Of a stretch of 64,000 bases of DNA, positions 49,301-58,467 are shown piece by piece. Position numbers and translations under genes: made by a program. This DNA comes from Melampsora larici-populina 98AG31 (Eukaryota > Basidiomycota > Pucciniomycetes > Pucciniales > Melampsoraceae): positions 3,102,983 to 3,166,982 of the forward strand of contig NW_006768766.1 of NCBI RefSeq assembly GCF_000204055.1, given 5' to 3'. Under the pieces are notes generated by a model that worked only from the letters and a program-made list of their open reading frames with translations, searched no databases and was not told the origin of the DNA. Within the stretch, counting starts at the first letter, position 1; the number at the start of each line of letters is the position of its first letter.

Positions 49301-52300
49301 CCTGGTTTCGCTGTTTTTGCTTTCCACAGGGTCAGTATAGCAACCTTCTTTTCTCCCTTCCCTTCGAAGGTCAGGTCCTTCCTCGCTAACATTCCTTCTT
49401 TTCGTGACGTTCTAGTAAGTTCCCCTAGTCTCATCATGCCCCAGAAGGCCACCAGGGCCGTTGTCGCAATAGCCTCTTCGATTTCTGATTTACCGGCGAT
49501 ATCGCAGATCAGGCCAATGAGTTCTCTTACTTGGATTGGCACCTTTTCGTTCTTGGTCTTCTGGTTCTTGTCCTCGCTTGACTCCAGTACGGTCTGTTCC
49601 TCAGCTCTTTCGCATGCCCGTATCAGAGCCTTCACCATTCTTTGGTTCAGATCCGGGGGGGTTAACTTGGTCGCCATCGGCCATGCGACTAAACCCGCTA
49701 GGTATTTTTCGATCGTTTTGGCCTTCACCGTCCTCCTTGCTGATGAATCCTTCTCGGCGATAGATTCCCCTGCCCACACGATGAATCCGTAGACGTCGTT
49801 GGCTTGCACTGGTATGGCCGAATCCCAATCCTTGCCTTCACTCTCGATGTACTCCTTGAATTTCGCGACAGCACTCGAGTAACCTTGTTTGGTCGTGTCT
49901 GCCCATGCTCCACTAACCATATGTCTGGCGATCTGTTTCGTCTTGTCGTCAGCTATTTCGTCTTCAATCCTAGCGAAACTGGGGTGTTTGGGCGGCATGG
50001 CAGGGAATGGCTCAGGGGAAGCGTCTTCTGTTCGACAAAAGGGGATTGGAGTTCTGGGGTGTCAGCAGGTGTCTGTTCCTGCTGTTAGCATAGTAAGGAT
50101 TGGTCGATTGGTCAGTTACCTTTATGTTGCTACTCGCGAATCCTCTTCGTTTCTCACTCACCAAGTTGTCTGTTGATACAGAAAGTGGGACTGTTGACAG
50201 TTCTATGAAATCTTTCAGGTCGTCAGGTATGTCGATATTTACTCTGTCGGAGTCGTATTTCCTGATTCTTATACCTCTTGACAGTTCGTCTGCTCCGTTG
50301 TTCAGGGAGGTCACTCTCTTTTCTTCCAGGTCACAGTCCAGTTCCACTAATCTACGTTGTATCTTCCTCCACTCGCGGTTCACCGCGACGTGTCTCGACT
50401 TGAGGTTTCGGACTACCCCTTCGGTGGTGGTGTTGTCCGTGAGGAACAGGAATCGTTTACCTCATACGTCAAACAACTTCACCACCATTTCCAGACCCAG
50501 TCTCACTGCAATGGTCTCTGCCCATGCTATATCTCTTTTCACGCCTAAAGCGTCGGTATTGATCCAGCCTTCTTTCAGTTTCCATTGGGTCCATTTGTTA
50601 CCCACAATTATGCCGATTCCATGGCTCGTCGCTGCGTCTCCGACCCAATCGACGTCGATGGAGTCTTTCCTAGGAATCAGTCGATGGTTCTTAAATTCGT
50701 GCAACACTCGCTTCCACTCTCCTAAGTCTTCTAGGACGTTCGACGGCATCGTTCTTGGTGCTCTCTTCACTGTCCACGTTGCCAACCAGTGATCTAGTCC
50801 TGTGTTGAAGCATCTCATCTGCGGTAGTATGTTTGTCACGTGTGAAAACCGTCCTCTTAATTTCTCTATTTCTTTAAAGGTGTGTGGTCTTGTTCTATTT
50901 ATGGCTTCGTCCACTTGAGCTTTCCTTTCCATGAGCTTCTTTTCGGGTAGTCTTACTGACTTCTCCTTCCCGTTCCAAATAAAGCCAATGTATTTTTGTT
51001 CAGTTGCGAATTCAGAATATTTTCCTTCGTTGGTCTTAACGCCTAAGAGGGCACTTTGCAATACCACGTCCTTCATCGTGGTCTCGTTACCCTTTCCGAC
51101 TCTCTTTATGAATAGATTGTCGTCTACCCAGCGGAAGACTTCGTCGAAACCGAAGAATGCCTTCATTATGTCCTTCCACGCGTTGGCAGGGCCTCTGAAA
51201 CTCCCGCATCCGGCAACCCCCCCGAACGACACTCTTGTGTCCAGGATTATTAGGTTGCTGTTTGTCCTTAGCATTAGGAATCTCCACTGATTAGGGTGCG
51301 TAGGGATTTGGCGGTAAGCCTTTTCCCAATCGAATATGCCCAGGACTAATTCACCCTCTGTGTTTGCGAAGAACATTGCGACCCTTGCGAAGTCGTCCCA
51401 GGTGGTCTTGAACTTGTTCTTGTCGACGTAAGAGTTCACTGACGGTAAGTCGTCTTTGTACTTAGGATAGGATAAATCATTAATTATCCGTTTTGATCCG
51501 TCTCCGTTAGTCACCACTCCCATCGGGCTCGATCTGAAGAATCCCAACTTCTTCAATACCTCCTCCTCTGTGAAAGGTCCACGCATCCGGCCGGCGGTTA
51601 GTTCCTTTTGTATCTTTTCTATCATCATGGCGTTCGATTCTCTGGACTGGTCGTGGTTTGCTGGGGAGTAGAACCTCATGCCTTCCAGCATATGGTCTGG
51701 TATGCCTTGGTCAAATCCTGTTCTAAACCCTTCCATAATACTCCGATGTTTTTCTATTAGATCTAGTTGAGTTAACATTTCCTCCCATTTATCTAAATTC
51801 ATTTCACAGCTTACCGAGGTCGGCCACTCCCTGTTGGGTATCAATGCTGTCGGCGGAGGTCCCGCATTTCCTGTGGTATTGGCTACTGCGCGTTACGTGA
51901 GGAATTAACATCTGTAACATCTGCCCTCTTTACCTGTCTGTAACGAAGGACTCACACATCATTTCTTTCGGTGCTAGGGGCTTCTCATTACCCTCAGAGG
52001 TATTCTCCACCTCTGCTTGATTCGCGGTTTGCTCAGGCAGGTTCGCTAGCTCCACAGTTTGAATTCTGTAAGGGCTCTTACGCGGGTCTGGTAAGATGCT
52101 GTTGTGCGTAATTTCACTGATTATCAAAGTATGGCAATTGCAGGTTTAGTAAGTATCACGGTCTCATACAACGATGTCTTATTGATCCCATTCTAGGGGG
52201 GGGGGCATCTAATATTCAAGTATTCTTGGGATTCCAAACTGTCTATACATGACATTCTCCCGTAACACTATCTCCTCGGCCCGACGCGGATTATATGCAA

Positions 52301-55300
52301 TCTGTCAACTCTGGCGATAACGCCTTCCCCCAGCTTCAGGCAGGGATTTTTGTCTTCGGACTCTGAAGAATGTGTATGGGTTGGGGGCGTGATTGGAATG
52401 GATTAGGAGGTTTGTACTGGAATGTCCCATATTAAATGGATTGTTGCTTACCAGTTCTGTTTATTGCCCCCGCTTTGCCTGTTGACAATTGCTAACGCTC
52501 CTCCTTGGTTGTTTCCACCCGGTTTGCTCACCACAGTAAGCTGATTTTGGGGTTCAGACGCGTGGGTCGAGCTACCATGGGTATAACTGGGAGTGTAGGC
52601 GCTGCCGTAGGTACCCGTTCCGTATGGAGACGGTTGGTGGGTCCCGAAACCGTAGCCGTTAGGCGGCATTCCGTACGAAGGGAAGTTGGCTCCGTAGAAA
52701 CCTCCACCTTGCTGGAAGTTGTTGTTGTTCTGACTTCGGTGGGGCTGCTGATTGCTATGGTAAGCGTTATGATTGTTGTTGTCTCTCCAGTTGTTGTTGT
52801 CCTTATACCAGGGCATTCTTTTGGCATTATTGTTGTTATTAATGTTGTTCTCATTTCGCTGACTATGATTGTTCTTGTTCTTATTGTTACGTCTAGATCC
52901 TGAGCTCTTCCAATGATTGTTGTCGTTGAACAATCCCGGTAGGTCTCTCTTAAATGAGTTTCTGTCGCGGGATGAGGTCTGCTCTGGCTCTCCGGATGAT
53001 GAGGCGTAGGGGTTCTCTTGGTAGGCACGTTCACCTAGTGCTTCTGCTTTGTCTTTTGCAGCGCGTAAGATGTCGTTGTGTAAAATTCCGGCATTGCTCA
53101 TCTGACGTTTCTTGTCCCAACCTAATCTGTTCTGCATCACTAATTTCCGCACTTTGATGCAGTAACGTAGAGCTATCATCCAGCAGGATGTGGTGCGCCT
53201 TATGTCGACAACGATTGCTTTGTGTTTCCGAAACATTTCCGCCGACTTCTTCATGTGATAAAATTCCTTGACGTATCGGATGAAGAGATCCATGCAATCC
53301 ATCTATTCACCGCAAGTTAAAAGCAATTCATCTCTCGGGGTTAAACCTGAATATGTGGGGATGTCGTCGCCTTCTTGGAGCTCTTTAACTGACTTCAATT
53401 TCTTTAGTCCTGCCTTCTCCACATCCCTCTCGATCCAGTCTGCGTTAAACACCGTCAGAGGAACAAAAGCCGTGAGATTTGTCATTCGTTGATGAAAACT
53501 GTTTGAGAGCTTTAACAGATTGTTGTTGGATAATTCTTGGTCATCCACAAAGACTATCTCTTTCTCTGGATCTGATAAGTCTTCCTCTTCAGTTCCAGAC
53601 AAAGATTTGGCCGGGAGTTCCTTCCTTTTCTTCGATTTGATTGTAGGCAGAGCTTCTCTAGCCGTAGGTGTGGAGGACCTAGGAGTTGTTGTCACTGCTT
53701 GGCTTCGGCGTGCGCGGTCTTCTGGTCTCGAGGATATACCGGAAGTTTCTTTGAGATTACGCTTGTCTCGGTTTGTTTGGTCGGGTTCATCCCCGGTGAA
53801 TTCCTCTGCTGGATCTTCGTCTTGTATTAAGGACTCTGTCCTCGGGCGTTGGTCAAGGTGACGGTTTTGCTCGGTATTTCGATTGAGTCGTCTACCTCTA
53901 GGTTCTTCCGGTTCGAACGGGACATAGCCGTAAGTCATTCTGAACGCTTCTAGCATTGTTCGACCGAGGTTTAGATCTTCTCTGTTGAAGGTGTGTATGA
54001 TAGTCCTCCACCAGTTCATGCGGCTCTCTGTTGTTGCATCTGGTTAATATCAGAGAGACCGGTATAAACATTACGTTAGTTTAAAGTCATGGTTAGGCTT
54101 TCTAGCGCGGAAGTAGACTAGGATGAGCCAGGTTTCCTGGATTGAGGTAAGTCGCTCATTTATGCGTATGGTCTCTGCCACGTCTACTTAGAGGTAGGAG
54201 TTACTGTCTGGTCTAGATGGGATGGGCTGTTCAACATTGTCTTTGACTCCGTACACATACGGTGTACGCAAGCCCTTGGATGGCCACCTCTACATCTTCG
54301 GATGGGCATCACTACATCCTAAGTTATCATGGATTGTGTGCTCTTTGTGCACCGGTAAGTAGATGCTCGCGGCATCGTTTCATTGCACTTCCACTGACGG
54401 ACCCCTCTACATCTTCGTATCACACTTCAGCTGACGGGCACATCTATGTCGCTAGTTGTGATTGGCGGGCACATCTACGCCTATTATCTTTTTAACCAGG
54501 CGGACGGGTCACCGTCTTCAGTCTACAAATTGACTGACGCTCTGCGTTATGTGACACTACTCGAATGGTGGAGCTTCTGGATACTCACTACCTCGAGGGA
54601 TTAGGAGTTCTTGGGTAGGACGGAGGGGTTGGATAAGGGGTTGGGACTAGGAAGTGGATATGGGGAGTGGGGGTTTGGACAGTGGGATTGTTCATGTGAG
54701 TAGTCTATGATCTTACCTTGATCAAGATCTCTCCTCGCGTTGATTACCACCTCGCTCTGTACCCCATCCTCTGTTGGATCACTCCTCGGCAATCTCTCGA
54801 CTCCGTCAGGTAAGAACCTCTTTTGGGATGTTCTCGCTGATATAGCGCTTGCATCGGAAACGTTGTCCTCCTCGTCATCTAGTGGGTCATTGAAGTCGTT
54901 TCTTGGGTCGTCTTCATCAGGGTCTTCTTCTTCCACGTGAGTATAGTCCACATGTTCTTGATCATTCGTTCCTGTCTCCTCACAATTTTGAGACCTGTTT
55001 CTGGTACTCGGACCAGACTCCCCCTTCCTTAGGGCGATTTCCGCCAGTCTCCTCGATTGGGCGAGTTCTTCAGCTAGGGTTACCATTTCGTTGCGTAGTG
55101 ATTATGATTCGTGTTAGGTGTTTGATCAGTACTTCTGTGTTAATTTGAAAGATTATGTATAAACAAATGAAATGTGAACTGAAGAAGATCCAAGTTCTAT
55201 GTCTTCGATAGTTGAGTCGATGAGTGAGAGTGTGTGAGGATGGAAATTTTCCAAACTCATCGCGAGGGAAACTTTTCCTTCTCAAAGTTCCCTCTTGCTA

Positions 55301-56992
55301 TACGCATGTATGTTTATAGCCCGACTCAACTAGCCTCTCAGTCATGGAACTCGTCGACATGTCGTGCCTTTGATGTTGTCACCAATCAAAGCCGCTGAGA
55401 TACATTTTTTTTCAATATAGCGTGGCATGACTACTATAAGAGTTCGCTCTACTTGATTGGGAGCTATGATTCCCAGAAGGATAGGCAGCTACCTTTGAAG
55501 CAGGCATTAGCTTGCAAGAATATAAAAGATACATATGATAGGCTCGGATGGGTGAGACAGGTGGCTTCAGTTTATCAAAGTGAGTGCATATCATACCTAC
55601 ATTAATCTTCAACCTGTAACTAATCACAAGCTGGATTCACATAGTTCCACCGTCAAGACAAAAACTATGTGAAAGCTTGATGTGGGGTGGATATTTTATT
55701 CCTCGAAAACGTTATTCACGCTGGAAGGGTAAATACTCACCGGATAGATTGTCCTTGATTTGGTCCAAGGAGCAGGGTCCAATAGGACCCTGGAATGCGC
55801 CTACTGAGGCGTCTGACGTAAAACCCGACATTACGCTGGTCGCAATTTTTTTTTTTGGCAAAACCCGACATCTTTGGTCAGATACCTCCAAGCAACGGGC
55901 CCGGAGAAAAGCCTTGATACCCGGGTAGAAGCCTCAAAACCCAGGTAAAAGCCCCGGTCTCCGCAAAAAAGCTCCGGTCATTTGACAAAAACCACACTAC
56001 TGTGGGTTCAAACCCCATAAATGTCACAAAAGGACCAATTTCCCGACATTTCTGGTCAGATACATATGCGCGGTAAACCTCCCAAAACCCAAAACCCGAC
56101 ATTTTTGGACAGATACATCTGAGCTCAAACAGGCCAAAACCTGACATTTTTGGTCAGACGCCTTAGTAGGGGCATTCCAGGGTCCTGGTCCAATGTCAGA
56201 TATCGGACCATGTGATCAATCATCTCTCCATCAGTTTATGGATGCTATGGCAGCGATGACTGAGAATACTTGGTCAGCCAGTGAACGAATTCGAAGTGAT
56301 ATCAATTTTATTTACAAAAACAGGAAGGGTGAAAGTGAAGAAAACTCATTATGGGATCACCTTCCTGATCTCCAAGAATCAAGGGATCACCTGACATGGG
56401 GTAAGTTTAACTTCACCAGCTTTCCAAAGTATCTCGATCCTTGCCATTGTTGATAGATTTGTGTTACATCTTCTCATCCGAAGATCAACAGGACTATGTA
56501 GCAAGCCGGTTACTTGAAGCTTGCAGGGGTCGTCAAATTTTATAGATCAAGCTAAATCATGGGGATTCAAAGAGTTCCAGGCCAGAGGTTTGTGGGCCTT
56601 GGTTCAACAGCTACAGAACCTACAGAGACAGCAGCAGATGGCAATGGATCAGATGTATGAGGCCTTCAATTTCATGCTTGCTATTGATCAAGGGTCCACA
56701 GGCGCAACCATAGAAGTTAACAAAGGTGATTACAAATGTCTGATCTTTTTTTAAGCTACTCAGATTAACAAATTGGTTCTTGACCTCTTCTACCTGATGT
56801 ATAGACATCCATGCAAGACAATTTTCAAATAAGATTCATATGTTGAAGTATCTAGCTGAAGATATAATTGACTCACGGTTTGGAACTGTAGGAATCCTCA
56901 AGGAGATGGAGGAAGGCCATTTTGACCTACTGAGCCAAGTAGACAGGGAGAAACTTATCTCCACCCTACAACAAAAGTTTTGCATGTTATGA
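46322..56992 (+). CDS. Predicted secreted protein of unknown family with AT-hook/NLS-like motif; gene spans a 7.5-kb retrotransposon
   Basis: Proposed exons 46322-47693, 47737-47847, 55421-55579, 56200-56400, 56492-56725, 56805-56992 (2265 nt). Phases agree at every junction. The N-terminus MNRLLKLPYSFCLLAHLYMI is a classic signal peptide. Around residues 330-342 is RRQKRGRPKRRKS, a basic stretch with an RGRP AT-hook core. Later segments include AWHDYYKSSLYLIGSYDSQK, ENTWSASERIRSDINFIY and a Gln-rich helix (QQLQNLQRQQQ). The third intron (47848-55420) contains a complete tyrosine-recombinase retrotransposon, and the fourth (55580-56199) a MITE. One in-frame TGA (56515-56517) lies in exon 5, so the protein may be truncated or the exon start misjudged. 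The first intron is short (43 nt). A further 3' exon at 57211-57351 is possible. Function unknown: signal peptide plus nuclear-type motif makes a host-nucleus effector thinkable, but that is speculation. Confidence 0.55.
47892..48079 (-). repeat. DIRS split repeat B2
   Basis: 188 bp, matches 48352-48539 with about one visible substitution. Confidence 0.9.
48108..48351 (-). repeat. DIRS split repeat A2
   Basis: 244 bp, matches 55143-55386 with a few substitutions. Directly joined to B1 at 48351/48352. Confidence 0.9.
48352..48539 (-). repeat. DIRS split repeat B1
   Basis: 188 bp, direct copy of 47892-48079. The segment after it (48540-48888) is a GC-rich non-coding region with a strong inverted repeat, TCCTCGCCG at 48575-48583 against its complement at 48621-48629. 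Confidence 0.9.
48889..49998 (-). CDS. DIRS-type tyrosine recombinase
   Basis: 369 codons. N-terminal SAM-like region (DTTKQGYSSAVAKFKEYIES) and a C-terminal catalytic domain with the first arginine in WGMMRLGELTRTS, the HxxR box HSFRVGGASLK and the nucleophilic tyrosine in WKSDAVDVYLKEYS. These are the R-H-R-Y residues of tyrosine recombinases. It would integrate the circular cDNA. The open frame is intact. Confidence 0.9.
   Translation of the reverse strand: MPPKHPSFARIEDEIADDKTKQIARHMVSGAWADTTKQGYSSAVAKFKEYIESEGKDWDSAIPVQANDVYGFIVWAGESIAEKDSSARRTVKAKTIEKYLAGLVAWPMATKLTPPDLNQRMVKALIRACERAEEQTVLESSEDKNQKTKNEKVPIQVRELIGLICDIAGKSEIEEAIATTALVAFWGMMRLGELTRTSRKEGMLARKDLTFEGKGEKKVAILTLWKAKTAKPGQSQSIRIPSQRSILDPVAALKRLLERNPSFEQEDALFGYEVGKQRKPLSKKMFIEYLEERWGKGGVNIGSWSGHSFRVGGASLKWNLGWEKDKIMEQGRWKSDAVDVYLKEYSEDEKREAKDLLWAIDRRNTSTRK
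50012..51844 (-). pseudogene. DIRS reverse transcriptase / RNase H, interrupted by TGA
   Basis: RT part (51844-50465): LVLGIFDWEKAYRQIPTHP with the first catalytic Asp, then VSFGGVAGCGSFRGPANAW and FRWVDDNLFI with the VDD catalytic pair. RNase H begins DVDWVGDAATSHG and continues WAETIAVRLGLEMVVKLFDV. TGA at 50462-50464 interrupts, after which the same frame resumes with GKRFLFLTDNTTTEGVVRNL and NNGADELSRG (RNase H C-terminus) to 50012, 13 nt before the recombinase ORF. One nonsense codon thus splits the RNase H domain. Confidence 0.82.
52448..54019 (-). pseudogene. DIRS gag-like protein, interrupted by TAG
   Basis: Two frames in the same register, 54019-53303 and 53302-52448, separated only by TAG at 53303-53305. 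N-terminal half is charged (PEEPRGRRLNRN, SKKRKELPAK). C-terminal half has a helical domain followed by an Asn/Gly/Tyr-rich low-complexity tail (NNINNNNNAKR, YGMPPNGYGFGTHQPSPYGT), as in gag-like RNA-binding tails of Ngaro/PAT elements. No zinc knuckle seen. Confidence 0.6.
54601..55086 (-). CDS. DIRS small acidic ORF
   Basis: 161 codons starting MVTLAEELAQSRRLAEIALRKG then a strongly acidic tract (VEEEDPDEDDPRND, LDDEEDN). It lies just inside A1, so it is the first ORF of the element, perhaps the N-terminal part of gag joined by splicing. Function unknown. Confidence 0.45.
   Translation of the reverse strand: MVTLAEELAQSRRLAEIALRKGESGPSTRNRSQNCEETGTNDQEHVDYTHVEEEDPDEDDPRNDFNDPLDDEEDNVSDASAISARTSQKRFLPDGVERLPRSDPTEDGVQSEVVINARRDLDQGKIIDYSHEQSHCPNPHSPYPLPSPNPLSNPSVLPKNS
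55143..55386 (-). repeat. DIRS split repeat A1 (5' end of element)
   Basis: 244 bp, counterpart of 48108-48351. Its outer edge at 55386 is the junction with host intron sequence. Confidence 0.9.
55784..56186. mobile_element. hAT-type MITE, family AGGACCCTGG, copy 1
   Basis: 403 bp with inverted ends AGGACCCTGGAATG and an 8-bp duplication GGTCCAAT on each side (55776-55783, 56187-56194). The interior has several copies of a motif like CCCGACATTTTTGGTCAGA in both orientations. It lies in an intron of the secreted-protein gene. Confidence 0.88.
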
Positions 56993-57671
56993 TTGAATCA
57001 GAGTCTGAGACCCCAATTTTTTGGCAGAATGACTGGCTGATCATTGCATAGCATTGATTTGGGGATAGAATGGAAAATTTTATGCTTGCTTATCCAGCTA
57101 GAACCCATCTGCTTTTGAAGAACCATGTATTACATAAACTTAAATTTGAACCCCCCTCTGAAACCTTGAAACATGGATTATAATCATAATTTCAATGGTT
57201 ATGCAGGGTAAGGGGACATCAAATGTAACATACCCCACATTTGTGTCACCAGAGATCACTGACCTACAGGTGCACCCACAGGGTATGCTGGCAGTTGGGA
57301 ATTCATCCAACTCCAACAAAATCTCTCTTCATATAGGCTACTCAAAGTGAGTATTGAAAAGTCTTGAAGCTTGTCCTGATAACCCAAATGACAAATCTAG
57401 AGGTGAGTCTCAAATCACCTCTTGTCCTAACTACCTGACTAACCTAAAGGATTATAGTCAAGATAAAAAGATAGAATAAGAATTCAACATGTATGGTCTC
57501 AGCACTGAGTCTATTGTTGACATGTCATCAGATGAAAAGGTCACATATTCAATCAGTATGAAAGAAATAAGAAGAAATGAGTAAGAATAGAGAGATGATA
57601 CTATGGAAGAGAAATGTGGGGTAACTCACTCTTTTCCTATACCGTGAATGAACGGATGAGGAAAAGAGAGA
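56993..57671. other. Downstream region with a possible extra exon
   Basis: 57211-57351 reads GKGTSNVTYPTFVSPEITDL and is bounded by TATGCAG on the left and AA-GTGAGT on the right, so it may be another exon of the preceding gene. No phase-consistent link was found. The rest is AT-rich. Confidence 0.35.
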
Positions 57672-57679
57672 GTGTACAC

Positions 57680-58117
57680 AGGACCCTGGAATGCGCCTAT
57701 GGATGTATCTGACAAAAATCAGGACCTTTTGTTGGTGATGTTTTTGGGCACTAAACTTCACTTCACTGACACCTACAGGAGTTTAAACGATGCGCCAGAA
57801 GCAGGCCTTTCAGCTACACTAACTTTCAACCCCGTAGCTCCAATACTTCCTGAGATATCTCAATGTAACAGCCCAAAAAGGCCCATATTTGGAAGGTCCT
57901 AATCGGACCTTGGAGGCCAATTTTTTTTGTACCTTTGTGATTTCCGTTGAACTGAGCAACACTACAGGTCTACGACCAGACTCATTGGATAGCCCTGTCC
58001 CATGCGCATCTTTTGAGGTGTCTGGGACCGCAAGGCAGGTAGTGGGGTGTAGAGTAGCACCCAAAAACCAAAAATTGGGTTTTGTCAGATACATCCATAG
58101 GCGCATTCCAGGGTCCT
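57680..58117. mobile_element. hAT-type MITE, family AGGACCCTGG, copy 2
   Basis: 438 bp with perfect 38-bp inverted ends beginning AGGACCCTGGAATGCGCC and a perfect 8-bp duplication GTGTACAC (57672-57679, 58118-58125). Same family as 55784-56186, sharing the first 18 bp of the termini. Confidence 0.9.
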
Positions 58118-58125
58118 GTGTACAC

Positions 58126-58467
58126 ACGTCCCAGGAGTGGTGCAATTTGAATTGAAGATAATTAGGGTTTGAGATTTAGTTTAGTATAAAAGTTGTATTA
58201 AGACTTGTGGCTTATTTACTATTCATTTCCAGTAACATGTCACAACATCTGGAACCTCTGTCACAAGAGAAGGTCATGCTCAACAAGTATGTACATGTAC
58301 AAGTGCATCCGGATGAGATATGACACATTAGTTGGGGGTGGTGGAGCAAATGTGTTGTATCTTTTCTGCATGCACTTGTACATACTTTTTGGGGCTTTTG
58401 TTTTGCCAGTGAAAAGAAAAGTATGTTTGGGTCCAGAACTATGTAGCTCTGAGGCAACGCAGCCACA
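58126..58467. other. Non-coding with a 16-bp inverted repeat
   Basis: The motif GTATGTAC...TACAAGTGCAT at about 58284 is mirrored by ATGCACTTGTACATAC at about 58371, enclosing about 70 bp. A small hairpin or MITE remnant; no gene. Confidence 0.35.

Larger units (their letters stand above)
47892..55386 (-). mobile_element. Tyrosine-recombinase retrotransposon (PAT/Ngaro-like DIRS) with split direct repeats
   Basis: 7.5-kb element, minus strand. In element sense: A1 (55386-55143), gag-like ORFs, RT/RNase H, tyrosine recombinase, B1 (48539-48352), A2 (48351-48108), 28-bp spacer, B2 (48079-47892). A copies are 244 bp each and B copies 188 bp each, nearly identical. This A1-ORFs-B1-A2-B2 order is the split-direct-repeat design of PAT/Ngaro elements, which integrate by a tyrosine recombinase through a circle and leave no target duplication; none is seen here. 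There is no integrase or protease. The gag and RT frames each carry one in-frame stop. Confidence 0.9.

Noticed and set aside
49436..49828. Plus-strand ORFs opposite the DIRS recombinase
   Set aside because: Shadows of the real minus-strand ORF; no domain of their own.
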